Source: Sulfitobacter albidus
Lineage (GTDB): Bacteria > Pseudomonadota > Alphaproteobacteria > Rhodobacterales > Rhodobacteraceae
DNA: 64,000 bases
Assembly (NCBI RefSeq): GCF_018200035.1
Contig: NZ_CP073583.1
Location: 23,587 to 87,586 of the forward strand
Reading direction: 5' to 3'
The translations under genes and the position numbers were made by a program. Shown here in pieces: positions 50,513 to 59,218 of the stretch (positions are counted from its first letter, which is position 1; each line of letters opens with the position of its first letter). The notes below the pieces were generated by a model that saw nothing but the letters and a program-made list of their open reading frames with translations, did not search any database and was not told the origin of the DNA.

Positions 50513-51411
50513 CGCTGCCTCAGCTTCGGGTTCAGCGCGTCGTTCAGCCCGTCACCCACGAGCGAAATGCACAGCACGGTGACAAAGATCGCGACACCCG
50601 GCACGGTGACGGTATAGCTGGCGTCGAGGATATATTCGCGGTTTGACCCGATGATCTGCCCCCAGCTGGCGACGTTCGGATCGGTGAGGCCGAGAAACGA
50701 CAGCCCCGCCTCGAACAGGATGGCGGAGCCGACCATGAGTGCGGCCTGCACGATGATCGGCGGCAACGCGTTGGGCAGGATCACGCCAAAGATCAGCTTG
50801 CCATTCTTCACCCCGCCCGCGCGGGCGGCGGTGACATATTCCAGCTCGCGGATGCGCATGAATTCGGCGCGGGTGATACGGGCGACGGCGGGCCAGCTGA
50901 CCAGTCCGATGGCGAGCGTGATCATCGGCAGCGACGCGCCGAACAGCGCCACGATCACCATCGAGAACAACAATGTGGGCAGTACCTGAAAGAACTCGGT
51001 CAGGCGCATCAGCACCTCTTCGACCCAGCCGCGATAGAACCCCGCCAGCGCGCCCACGGTGATGCCGATGGTGACGGTGACAAACGCCGCCGAGAGCCCG
51101 ATGGTCAGCGACACCTTGGCGCCGTGGATCAGCAGGGAGGTCAGATCCCGGCCAAGATAGTCGGTGCCCATCAGATACCCTTCCTCCCCCGGAGGGGTGA
51201 AGGGGATCCATACCATATCGAAGGGATCGCCGGGATAGACCATCGGGCCAAAAACCGCGACGGCCACGATGAACAGCAAGACGATGAGCCCAGCCACCGC
51301 CGCGTAGTTGCGGCGAAACATCTCGAAGGCTTCGGCAAAGGGGGAGCGCGCCTTGGGCGGCGTCTCCTCGACCGGCGCGGTAAAGGGCGCGTCTGGCGTT
51401 GGCGGGATCAT
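50509..51411 (-). CDS. dppC: Dipeptide/oligopeptide ABC transporter permease (DppC/OppC type)
   Basis: 300 residues with six membrane helices and a Pro-rich cytoplasmic N-terminus. The OppC_N-like opening SPFAEAFEMFRRNYAAVAGLIV and the TDYLGRDLTSLLIHG segment are characteristic; the latter is the GTD-x-x-GRD motif of DppC. The EAA loop lies in EYVTAARAGGVKNGKLIFGVILPNALP. It dimerises with DppB to form the channel. It overlaps both neighbours by ATGA. Confidence 0.94.
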   Translation of the reverse strand: MIPPTPDAPFTAPVEETPPKARSPFAEAFEMFRRNYAAVAGLIVLLFIVAVAVFGPMVYPGDPFDMVWIPFTPPGEEGYLMGTDYLGRDLTSLLIHGAKVSLTIGLSAAFVTVTIGITVGALAGFYRGWVEEVLMRLTEFFQVLPTLLFSMVIVALFGASLPMITLAIGLVSWPAVARITRAEFMRIRELEYVTAARAGGVKNGKLIFGVILPNALPPIIVQAALMVGSAILFEAGLSFLGLTDPNVASWGQIIGSNREYILDASYTVTVPGVAIFVTVLCISLVGDGLNDALNPKLRQR

Positions 51412-52385
51412 GCGCGCCCTCTCACACGTGGATCGATCCAGCGCAGCACCAGATCGGTCAGCAGATTGCCAACGATCACCACGAGGGCCGAGAAGAAAAG
51501 GATGCCGAGGATCGTCGGTGTATCGCGCGCGAGGATAGACGTCAGCGCAAGCTGCCCAAGGCCCGGCCAGCTGAACACCGTCTCCACCAGCACGGCACCC
51601 GAGATCACGGCAGAGAATTGCAGACCCGCCAGCGTGACGACCGGGGGCAGGGCGTTTTTCAACGCGTGCTTGAGCGTGACTTCGCGCGGGGTCAGACCCT
51701 TGGCCTTGGCCGTGCGCACATAATCGCTGCCCAGCACTTCGAGCATGGAGGCGCGGCTGAGCCGCGAGTAAAGCGCAAGGAAGATCGAGCCGAGCGTAAT
51801 CACCGGCAGAACCATGTGGTGTGCGATGTCGAGCGCTTCGACAAAAAAGCCGCCCTCGACCGTGACATCCGACATGCCCGCGACGGGGAACAGCGGGATT
51901 TTCAGCGAAAACGCGATCAGCAGCAGGATCCCTGTCCAGAATACGGGCGCGGCGTAACCGAACAGTGCGAAAAGCGTGACGAAATAATTGGTGATGCCGT
52001 TGGGATTGCGCGCCGAATAGACGCCCATCAGAACCCCGATCAACAGCGCCAGAAGCTGTGCTGTGACGACCAGCAGCAGGGTTGCGGGCAGGCGCTCGAA
52101 TATCAGCTCGGTCACGGGGGCGTTGTAGAAATACGAATACCCCAAATCAAAGCTGAGCACGCGGGTGATGTAGGCGCCCAGCTGCACCAGAAAGGGCTGA
52201 TCAAGCCCGTATTCAGCGCGAATCTGGGCCATCAGCTCGGCATCCGCGCCACCCATCGAGGCGGCAATCGTATCGGCCACATCGCCGGGGGCGAGGTTCA
52301 TCATGCTGAAATTCAGCACCAGAACGGCAACCAGCAATAGCGCGGCGTAGGCGAGCCGCTGGAGGAGGGTCATCACAAAGGGCAT
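51408..52385 (-). CDS. dppB: Dipeptide/oligopeptide ABC transporter permease (DppB/OppB type)
   Basis: 325 residues with six membrane helices. LLVAVLVLNFSMMNLAPGD is the N-terminal helix and LAPGD motif of DppB. EYGLDQPFLVQLGAYITRVLSFDLGYSY is the usual periplasmic linker. DYVRTAKAKGLTPREVTLKHALKNALPP is the EAA loop that docks with the ATPase. The end WIDPRVRGRA is family-typical. The start may be Met1 or Met5. A strong hairpin (52408-52433) separates it from the upstream binding-protein gene. Confidence 0.94.
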   Translation of the reverse strand: MPFVMTLLQRLAYAALLLVAVLVLNFSMMNLAPGDVADTIAASMGGADAELMAQIRAEYGLDQPFLVQLGAYITRVLSFDLGYSYFYNAPVTELIFERLPATLLLVVTAQLLALLIGVLMGVYSARNPNGITNYFVTLFALFGYAAPVFWTGILLLIAFSLKIPLFPVAGMSDVTVEGGFFVEALDIAHHMVLPVITLGSIFLALYSRLSRASMLEVLGSDYVRTAKAKGLTPREVTLKHALKNALPPVVTLAGLQFSAVISGAVLVETVFSWPGLGQLALTSILARDTPTILGILFFSALVVIVGNLLTDLVLRWIDPRVRGRA

Positions 52386-52407
52386 GGAAATCCGGGGATA
52401 AGAGGAT

Positions 52408-52433
52408 GGCCCGCCCCGGTGCCGGGGCGGGCC
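52408..52433 (-). terminator. Strong hairpin between the binding-protein gene and dppB
   Basis: A perfect inverted repeat: 10-bp arms GGCCCGCCCC (52408-52417) and GGGGCGGGCC (52424-52433), with the six loop bases GGTGCC themselves able to pair further. It lies 10 bases downstream of the stop of the solute-binding protein. Without a T tract it probably attenuates or protects the mRNA, raising binding protein over permease. Confidence 0.6.
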
Positions 52434-52443
52434 TGTGGAAAGA

Positions 52444-54024
52444 TCATTCTTCTTTCAGGTACACCAGATCGTAGGGCGACGAGGACGCCCAGATGCCCAG
52501 TGGGGCGTTGCCGACCTTGTTGGAATAGACCGTGTGGTAGGGCAGGGTGTTGGTCCAATAGACCGGCAGGTCTTCGGCCAGGATCTGCTGGAACTCCTTG
52601 TAGAGTGCTGCGCGCTTGTCGGGGTCGATCTCCTGACCCGCCTGATCCATCAGCTCATCCACCCGCGGGTTGGAATATTGCTGCGTGTTAGACCAGATCA
52701 CGCCGGGTTTGATGTTGTCCGACGAATAGGTGCGGTGCACCCCGATCACCGGATCACCCCAGTTGAACACCGTGTCCCACGTCATATCAAAATTGTGGTT
52801 CGAGATCTTCTGCGCCCAGGTCGGGAAATCGACAAAGCTGTTGACGGTGACGTCGATGCCGACCTTGCTGAGCGATGCTTTGGTGAACTCCGCCTGCGGC
52901 TTGGTCGTTGGGTTGCCGTGGTCGATGGTCAGGCTGAATCTTGTGCCGTCACTGCCGCGCTCGTACCCCGCCTCGTCCAGCAGGGCGTTCGCCTTGTCGA
53001 GGTCCAGCTCATAGGCGTTGACAGTGTCATCATAAAGCGGGGAGCCGGGGTGGATCCCTGTCTTGGCCTCCTGGCTCAGTCCCTGCATGATCGCCTTGAG
53101 GATGAACTCCTTGTCGATGGCGTAGGCGATGGCCTGACGCACCTTCACATCCGCCAGCGGCCCGTCGGATCCTGTGTTGAACGCCAGCCAGTTGATCGGA
53201 CCGATGGCGGCATAGCCTTCATCGGTGACGGTCAGGTTTTCGTTCTCCTTCATCCGCGCGATGTTGCGCACGGTGTTCTCGAAGGTCAGCATGTGCAGCT
53301 CGCCGTTCTCGGCACCAATCGCGCGGGAGCTTGCGTCCTTGATGATGCGGTAGACGATGCGGTCGAGGTACGGACGGCCCTCGATGAAGAAATCGTCAAA
53401 GCGCTCAAGCACGATGTTCTGATCGCGGGTGAATTCCACCAGTTTGAACGGGCCGGAACCGACGACATTCTCGCTGTTTTGCGGGTGGGTCTTGGGATCC
53501 TGACCGTCGCCGTAGACGTGCTCGGGGATAATGGGCATCAGCTGGCTCGACATGGCGAGCAGCAGCGCGGGGTGCGGTTGGCTGAGGTTCAGCACCGCGG
53601 TGTGTTCATCCGGCGTATCGACGGAGGTGACGACGCCGAACATCGTCTTGAACGGGTGGTTTTCCTGGATCGTCTTGACCGAAAACGCCACGTCGGAGGA
53701 TTTGATCGGCTCGCCGTCGTGGAACACCGCGTCCTCGACCAGCTTGAGCGTCATCGACAGGCCGTCGTCGGACCATTCCCAGGATTCCGCCAGATAGGGT
53801 TGCGGCGTCCAGTCCTCGTCATAGCGCAGCGGCGCGGCAAAAAGTTGTGCACCCGGCGCGCCGGTGGCGATGCCGGATTGAACGGCGGGGTTCAGGTGGC
53901 GCGGCGTTTGCGCCATGGCGTGGATCAGCGTGCCGCCGCGCACGGGCTCCTCGGCCTGCGCGCTGAAGGCGAATGCCGTGCCAAGCGCGGTGGCGAGCAT
54001 CAGCGACTTGAAGTGCTTTGTCAT
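52444..54024 (-). CDS. dppA: Extracellular solute-binding protein, family 5 (DppA/OppA type)
   Basis: 526 residues from ATG 54024, which is preceded by AGGGAG. MTKHFKSLMLATALGTAFAFSAQA is a signal peptide. The mature protein has the SBP_bac_5 pattern: GGTLIHAMAQTPRHLNPAVQ, then WTPQPYLAESWEWSDDGLSMTLKL, DVAFSVKTI, GSGPFKLVEF and VRQAIAYAIDKEFIL. It ends with DLPVYWTNTL and a domain-I strand. Ligand type is not deducible. The nearby amidohydrolase suggests the cargo may be an amide or peptide-like compound. It is the first gene of the Dpp operon. Confidence 0.94.
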   Translation of the reverse strand: MTKHFKSLMLATALGTAFAFSAQAEEPVRGGTLIHAMAQTPRHLNPAVQSGIATGAPGAQLFAAPLRYDEDWTPQPYLAESWEWSDDGLSMTLKLVEDAVFHDGEPIKSSDVAFSVKTIQENHPFKTMFGVVTSVDTPDEHTAVLNLSQPHPALLLAMSSQLMPIIPEHVYGDGQDPKTHPQNSENVVGSGPFKLVEFTRDQNIVLERFDDFFIEGRPYLDRIVYRIIKDASSRAIGAENGELHMLTFENTVRNIARMKENENLTVTDEGYAAIGPINWLAFNTGSDGPLADVKVRQAIAYAIDKEFILKAIMQGLSQEAKTGIHPGSPLYDDTVNAYELDLDKANALLDEAGYERGSDGTRFSLTIDHGNPTTKPQAEFTKASLSKVGIDVTVNSFVDFPTWAQKISNHNFDMTWDTVFNWGDPVIGVHRTYSSDNIKPGVIWSNTQQYSNPRVDELMDQAGQEIDPDKRAALYKEFQQILAEDLPVYWTNTLPYHTVYSNKVGNAPLGIWASSSPYDLVYLKEE

Positions 54025-54135
54025 GTTGTGACTCCCTGTTTTGATTATTGAGACAAAGGCTAGCCGCGCCCCTTCCCCACACAAAACAGTTTTTCTGCGC
54101 CGCATTACTTTATTCCTTGGGGGAAACGGCAGAGG

Positions 54136-54181
54136 CAAAATTTCGGGGAAATTTTGGGCACAGAGTTTCGGCGAAACTCTG
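54136..54181. repeat. Two tandem perfect hairpins sharing a TTTCGG-GAAA core
   Basis: CAAAATTTC-GGG-GAAATTTTG (54136-54156) and CAGAGTTTC-GGC-GAAACTCTG (54161-54181) each have 9-bp perfect stems and 3-base loops and are separated by 4 bases. They lie just past the stop of the LysR gene and upstream of the binding-protein gene. They could terminate the regulator transcript or be copies of a dispersed intergenic repeat. Confidence 0.65.
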
Positions 54182-54186
54182 GCGCG

Positions 54187-55116
54187 TTACGCCGGGCGCA
54201 CTGCCATGCGTTCAAAGTGTCCCGCATTGCGCAGGGCATTGCAGTGGGTCTGAAAGTCAACGACCGCGCGCGGCTGGCGTACACGGGACTGCGTGACGAC
54301 GCCAAACGCCCGGGCGGGCAGGATGTCAGATATCGGCACCGCGCGAAATCCACCGCGTCCGTCGATTGACGCCAGTGGCTGTGCATTCAGCACCGTAAAC
54401 CCAAGGTCTGCCGCCACCATCGTGCGCACCATTTCCAGCGAGGTAGAGGTATGCACGGTTTCCACCTCCAGCCCCGCCTTGCGGAAAAGATCGGGGTAAT
54501 AGGCACTGCTGCGCGGCAGGTTGAGGCGGATCATCGGACGCGCCGCGAGTTCCTTGAGCGTCACGCTGTGACGACCGGCAAGCGGGCTTTGTTCCGAGAC
54601 AAGCGCGAAATGCGGCAACTCTATCAAGGGTTGAAAGGTCTGGCCCTCGCGCATCACTTCCCGGTAGGAGAAGGCCAGATCGGCGCGGCCATCCTCCAGA
54701 TACTCGGTGACCGTATCCATGTTGCCCTCGACCATCTCGAAACGGATCCCGGGGTGGATGCGCTGAAACTCCGCGATGGCCTGCGGCAGGAAGGACGCGG
54801 CGGCGGCGGCGAAACAGGCGAGCCGGATGATGCCGGTGCTGGTGCCGCCAACGGCGCCCAGCTCGGTCTCGAACTCACGAAAGTTGCCGAGAAAATCAGA
54901 GATCAACGCCAGGCTTTGCTGACCTGCGGGCGTAATCATCAGCCCCTTTGCGGGCACGCGGGTGAACAGATCAAAGCCCAGCCCAGCCTCCATCGCGTCA
55001 ATCGCCGCAGTGATCGAGCTTTGCGAGATATTGAGATCCAGCGCCGCTGCGGCGATGGATCCGGTGCGTCCCGCCGCCTCGACATAGCGCAGCTGCTTGA
55101 TGGTCAGGTTGCTCAT
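54187..55116 (-). CDS. LysR-family transcriptional regulator
   Basis: 309 residues. The helix-turn-helix covers about residues 4-62 (LTIKQLRYVEAAGRTGSIAAAALDLNISQSSITAAID). The rest is the two-lobed effector domain, with GIIRLACFAAAAASFLPQAI and the hinge motif SLEMVRTMVAADLGFTVLNAQP. It lacks the OxyR cysteine pair. The gene is divergent from the amidohydrolase (104 bases between) and lies upstream of the Dpp transporter on the same strand. That arrangement suggests control of both by a substrate of the pathway. Confidence 0.92.
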   Translation of the reverse strand: MSNLTIKQLRYVEAAGRTGSIAAAALDLNISQSSITAAIDAMEAGLGFDLFTRVPAKGLMITPAGQQSLALISDFLGNFREFETELGAVGGTSTGIIRLACFAAAAASFLPQAIAEFQRIHPGIRFEMVEGNMDTVTEYLEDGRADLAFSYREVMREGQTFQPLIELPHFALVSEQSPLAGRHSVTLKELAARPMIRLNLPRSSAYYPDLFRKAGLEVETVHTSTSLEMVRTMVAADLGFTVLNAQPLASIDGRGGFRAVPISDILPARAFGVVTQSRVRQPRAVVDFQTHCNALRNAGHFERMAVRPA

Positions 55117-55220
55117 CCGCTTCCCCCAGACAATGTGGTTAGACTGCCAATTAATTCCAGTTTGTGTGGCAATGCAAATTCCATAGCCTGATCCGAAGCC
55201 CAGCCAGAAGGATCCCCGCG
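55117..55220. promoter_or_regulatory. LysR / amidohydrolase divergent promoter region
   Basis: A short AT-rich region containing a TGCCA ... TGGCA inverted pair (55155-55181) that could serve as a LysR binding site. AAGGA at 55208-55212 is the ribosome site of the amidohydrolase. The assignment is tentative. Confidence 0.35.
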
Positions 55221-56861
55221 ATGATCACCATCTATTCCGCCGCCAAGATCATCACGATGAACGCGATGCACCCGCATACCACCCATGTGGCCGTGCGCGA
55301 TGGGCGGATTCTTGGCACCGGCAGCCTTGAGGATCTGGCGGGGTGGGGGGACTACACGCTCGACGAGCGGTTTGCCGACAAGGTGCTGATGCCCGGCCTT
55401 GTCGAGGGGCACAGCCACCTGATGGAGGGATCGCTTTGGGCGTATACCTACGTCGGCTTTTTTGACCGGATGTCGCCCGAAGGCGAGATGAACGCGGGCT
55501 GCAAGGATCTGGAGGCCGTCATCGCGCGGCTGCAGGAGGTTGAGGCGACGCTCGCGGACCCCGATACACCGATGCCCGCGTGGTCGCTCGATCCGATCTA
55601 TTTCCCCGACGGTGTGCGGGTGACGCGGCACGACCTGGACCGGGTGTCCGCCACGCGGCCCATCGGGATCATGCACGCCTCGGGCCATATCATGAACGTC
55701 AATTCCAAGGCGCTGGAGCTGGCGGGGCTGTTGCGTCCGGGCGTCAATCACGACGGCGTGCCGCTGGGCGACGATGGCCTGCCGCTGGGTGAGCTGAAGG
55801 GGCCGGACGTGATGACCCCTGTCTCGCCGCACGTGGGCTTTGACCGCGATATGCTGGCCTGCGACGAGGCGGGGATGTGGAAATTCGGCAAGCTGTGCGT
55901 GCGCGCGGGCGTGACAACCGCCACCGATCTGGCGAACAAGCTGCCACCGGATGTGGTCGACATGATGGGTAAGGTCACAAGCGACGCAAAATACCCCGCG
56001 CGCATCGTCAGCCTGCGCTTCCACCACGGTGTCTCTCCCGAGGATCTGATCGCCCACGCCGAATCACTTGGCCCGCAAAGCACGGACCGCATGCGTCTGG
56101 GCAAGATCAAGGTGATCGTCGATGGCTCGATCCAGGGTTTTTCGGCGCGGCTGCGCGATCCGGGATACTATAACGGCGCGCCAAACGGGCTGTGGTACAT
56201 CTCGCCCGAGCATTTGAGTTACGTGCTGGAAAAGGGGCTCGAAAAGGGCATCCACATCCATACCCACACCAACGGCGATCAGGCGACGCAGCTGGTGATC
56301 GAGACGATGACGGAAGCGCTGAAAAAGCACCCCAGCCCCGATCACCGCTATACGCTGCAGCACTGCCAGCTGGCCGATACCGCGCAATTCGCCAAGATCG
56401 CCAAGCTGGGAATGTGCGTGAACCTCTTTGCCAATCACCACTTCTACTGGGGCGATCAGCACTATGCGCTGACCGTGGGGCCAGAGCGGGCCGAGCGGAT
56501 GAATGCCTGCGCCACCGCGCTGCGCCAGGGCGTGCGCATGACGATCCACTCGGATGCGCCGGTCACACCGTTGGGACCGTTTTTTACCGGGTGGTGTGCC
56601 GTCAACCGGCTGACGGCAACGGGCCGGACGCTTGGCGAAGCAGAAAAGATCGGCGTGCCGGAGGCGCTGCACGCGATCACACTGGGCGCCGCCTATACTC
56701 TGCACCTCGACCAAGAGGTCGGCAGCATTGAGGCGGGCAAGCGCGCTGATTTTGCCGTGCTCGAGGATGATCCCGAAACCATCGGCGGCGAAAACCTGCG
56801 CGATGTGCGCGTCTGGGGGACGGTGCAGGACGGGCGTATCTTCCCGGTTGCTGATCTGTGA
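55221..56861 (+). CDS. Amidohydrolase family 3 (YtcJ-like) metal-dependent hydrolase
   Basis: 546 residues from ATG 55221. The metal-binding VEGHSHL (His64, His66) follows the first strand set, with KVIVDGSIQGFSAR in the barrel centre. HIHTHTNGDQA and LQHCQLAD provide further histidines. IHSDAPVTPLGP supplies the catalytic Asp, and GSIEAGKRADFAVLEDDP is the C-terminal return to the small beta domain. This is the usual order in N-substituted amide or formamide hydrolases. Substrate is unknown. The stop codon overlaps the start of a COG0523 metallochaperone (GTGA), implying that metal delivery is made together with the enzyme. Confidence 0.9.
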   Translation: MITIYSAAKIITMNAMHPHTTHVAVRDGRILGTGSLEDLAGWGDYTLDERFADKVLMPGLVEGHSHLMEGSLWAYTYVGFFDRMSPEGEMNAGCKDLEAVIARLQEVEATLADPDTPMPAWSLDPIYFPDGVRVTRHDLDRVSATRPIGIMHASGHIMNVNSKALELAGLLRPGVNHDGVPLGDDGLPLGELKGPDVMTPVSPHVGFDRDMLACDEAGMWKFGKLCVRAGVTTATDLANKLPPDVVDMMGKVTSDAKYPARIVSLRFHHGVSPEDLIAHAESLGPQSTDRMRLGKIKVIVDGSIQGFSARLRDPGYYNGAPNGLWYISPEHLSYVLEKGLEKGIHIHTHTNGDQATQLVIETMTEALKKHPSPDHRYTLQHCQLADTAQFAKIAKLGMCVNLFANHHFYWGDQHYALTVGPERAERMNACATALRQGVRMTIHSDAPVTPLGPFFTGWCAVNRLTATGRTLGEAEKIGVPEALHAITLGAAYTLHLDQEVGSIEAGKRADFAVLEDDPETIGGENLRDVRVWGTVQDGRIFPVADL

Positions 56862-57703
56862 GCCTGCCGGTCACGATCCTGTCGGGCTATCTGGGGGCGG
56901 GCAAGACCACGCTCGTCAACGCCCTGTTGCGGCAGGCGGACGGGCGTCGCATCGCCGTGATGGTCAATGAATTCGGGGATCTGCCGATCGACGCCGATCT
57001 GATCGAGGCGGAAGGGGATGACCTGATCGCGCTTGCGGGGGGCTGTGTCTGTTGCAGCTACGGTGACGATCTGATGGCGGCGCTTGCGCGGATAGCGACA
57101 CTAGATCCCGCGCCGGATCATGTGGTGCTGGAGGCGAGCGGCGTCGCCCTTCCCGGTGCCATCGCGTCGAGCCTGACGCTGGTGCAGGGGATCAAACCTT
57201 CGGGCGTCGTGGTACTGGCCGACGCGCAGCAGATCGATGAACAGCTCGCCAATGAATATATCGGAGACACGGTCGTGCGGCAGCTGCGGGCTGCCGATCT
57301 GGTCGTCGTCAGCAAGGGGGATCTGGTCACCAGTCAGCGCGCCGCCGCCGTTGCTTCACTGGTGACGGAGCACGCCGGGCGTGCCATGCTGATACAGGCT
57401 GCACAAGGCGCGGTGCCGATTGAGCTGATCCTGTCGCCGAAAGCGCCGATGCCCGCCCGCAGCGATCAGGCACATGGGGATGCCACGGGGTTGACCCGCC
57501 GTACCGACCGCCCCGCCGGGCGCATCGACGCACGGGCCTATGCCCGCGACTTGGCCGAAAGAACCGAAGTTATCCGCGCGAAGGGCCACGTCGATACCGA
57601 CGCGGGCCTGTGCACGGTGCAGATCGTGGGTAGTCAATGGGCGGTCACGCCCGCGCCCTCCGGGGCGGACGTGGGCGTGGTCGTGATCACCCTCTCGCCC
57701 TAA
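56858..57703 (+). CDS. CobW/COG0523-family GTP-dependent metallochaperone
   Basis: 281 residues, starting with GTG 56858 inside the amidohydrolase stop. The P-loop is SGYLGAGKTTLVN, switch II includes VNEFGDLPIDADLI, and the metal-binding CxCC motif appears as GGCVCCS (Cys63, Cys65, Cys66). VVSKGDL is the guanine-specificity motif (S/T-K-x-D). The C-terminal domain is short compared with CobW. These proteins deliver Zn, Co or Fe to client enzymes using GTP; the obvious client here is the coupled amidohydrolase. It converges with the MaoC gene, overlapping by 4 bases. Confidence 0.9.
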   Translation: MSLPVTILSGYLGAGKTTLVNALLRQADGRRIAVMVNEFGDLPIDADLIEAEGDDLIALAGGCVCCSYGDDLMAALARIATLDPAPDHVVLEASGVALPGAIASSLTLVQGIKPSGVVVLADAQQIDEQLANEYIGDTVVRQLRAADLVVVSKGDLVTSQRAAAVASLVTEHAGRAMLIQAAQGAVPIELILSPKAPMPARSDQAHGDATGLTRRTDRPAGRIDARAYARDLAERTEVIRAKGHVDTDAGLCTVQIVGSQWAVTPAPSGADVGVVVITLSP

Positions 57704-58170
57704 TCCTCGAACACGGCAAGGCCCAGCCAATCGGCGATCAGGGCGGGCGTCTCTTCCCCCTCGATCTCGATGGTCAGGCGATTTTCGCGCAAGAGCTGCG
57801 TGGCGCTTTTGGCGCTGACGCGTTTGAGCGTGAAGCGCCCGCGCAGGCGCGAACCGGCGACCACGGGCTTGAGAAACCGCAGCTTGTTCATGCCGTAGTT
57901 GATGCCCATGGTCTGCCCCGGCAGCATCGCAAAGCAGTCGTAGGCAAAGCGGCTGGCGAGCGACAGCGTCAGGAACCCGTGCGCAATGGTCCCGCCAAAG
58001 GGGGTTTCGGCGGCGGCGCGGTCCGGGTCGATGTGAATCCATTGCTCGTCGTGGGTGACGGTGGCGAATTGGTCGATCATCGGCTGATCGACCAGAATCC
58101 AGTTCGACACGCCGACTTCGGTGTCGATCCTGGTTTGCGCGTCTTCCAGCGCGGCCTGCAGCGCGCTCAC
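57700..58170 (-). CDS. MaoC-like acyl-CoA dehydratase
   Basis: 156 residues with the single hot-dog fold of MaoC/NodN-like (R)-hydratases. The hydratase signature FATVTHDEQWIHIDPDRAA supplies the catalytic Asp and His. TPFGGTIAHGFLTLSLAS forms the substrate tunnel helix. Such proteins add water to enoyl-CoA to make (R)-3-hydroxyacyl-CoA. The start overlaps the stop of the upstream NADP-dependent oxidoreductase by ATGA, so both belong to one operon. This agrees with the acyl-CoA theme of the right end of the window. Confidence 0.9.
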   Translation of the reverse strand: MSALQAALEDAQTRIDTEVGVSNWILVDQPMIDQFATVTHDEQWIHIDPDRAAAETPFGGTIAHGFLTLSLASRFAYDCFAMLPGQTMGINYGMNKLRFLKPVVAGSRLRGRFTLKRVSAKSATQLLRENRLTIEIEGEETPALIADWLGLAVFED

Positions 58171-59172
58171 GACGGGTCCGCCGATACGCGCACCATGCGC
58201 TTGCCCTTGTTGTCACCGTTGAGCAATCCAATGAGCGCGGCGGGGGCGTTCTCCAACCCCTCGACGATATCCTCGGTCACTTTGATGTGGCCCGCGTCGA
58301 TCAGGCTTTGCAAGGCGCGGATCGCCTTGGCATCGGCGTCGCCCGCAAAATCGGTGACGATAAAGCCCTCCATGCGCAGACGTTTCACGACAATCGCGCC
58401 GGGCAGGTTGCGCGGGCCGGTGGGGGCGGTGGATTCGTACTGGCTGATCGCGCCACAGCAGACGACGCGCCCCCGCTCGTTCATCAGGTTCAGCGCGGTT
58501 TCGAGGATCTCGCCGCCGACGTTGTCGAAATACACGTCCACGCCATCGGGGCAGGCCGCGCGGATCGCCTTGAACAATCCCTCGGCGCGGTAGTCGATGC
58601 AGGCATCAAACCCGAATTGATCCATGACCCAGTCGCATTTCTCGGGCCGCCCGCGATGCCCACCACGCGGCACCCCAGCGCCTTGGCGATCTGGCCAACG
58701 TAGCCGCCAACGGAACCGGCGGCGGCAGAGACCAGCACCGTCTCGCCCGGTTGCGGCTGCCCGATGGACATCAGGCCGTGGTAGGCGGTTTTGCCCGCGA
58801 CGCCGTAGACGCTCATTAAATGGCTGAGCTTTGGGACGGGGGGCATTTTCTGCACCCGGTGGCCGGGGCCACGATGTAGTCGGACCATGTCGCCTCTGCC
58901 GCGACAATGTCACCGGGGGCGAGCTTTGGCGCATTGCTCTCGACCACTTCGCAGATGGCGTAGGTGGGCATCGCGTCGCCCTGTTTGACCGCCGCGCGGT
59001 AGGTGGCCCCCTGCAGCCACGAACGGTTGGCCGCATCGATGCTCATCAGGATGACGCGCAGCAGCACCTCCCCCGCGCCGGGGCTGGGCATGTCGGTTTC
59101 GGTCAACGTGAAGTTGTCGGGCTTTAGCTGGCCCTTGGGCAGCTCCGCGACGGTGATCTGGCGGTTTGTCAT
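58167..59172 (-). CDS. NADP-dependent medium-chain oxidoreductase (CurA/YncB-like), two frameshifts
   Basis: About 335 residues after repair. The N-terminal part (from 59172) has MTNRQITVAELPKGQL and DMPSPGAGEVLLRVILMSID, typical of the YncB/CurA/leukotriene-B4-dehydrogenase branch, which lacks zinc ligands. Breaks occur at a CCC run (58855-58857) and a GGG run (58644-58646) on the plus strand. Adding one base at each gives VQKMPPVPKLSHLMS, then the nucleotide motif VSAAAGSVGGYVGQIAKALGCRVVGIAGG, then PEKCDWVMDQFGFDA and VDVYFDNVGGEILE. These enzymes reduce alpha,beta-unsaturated carbonyls with NADPH. Both breaks look like under-called homopolymers. Confidence 0.85.
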
Positions 59173-59218
59173 TGGGGTATCCTTATGCGTAGGGTCTGTC
59201 GGAAAGAGGGAGAGTGAG

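Noticed and set aside
52435..54051. A 538-codon open frame opposite the solute-binding protein
   Set aside because: Antisense shadow of a clear family-5 binding protein.
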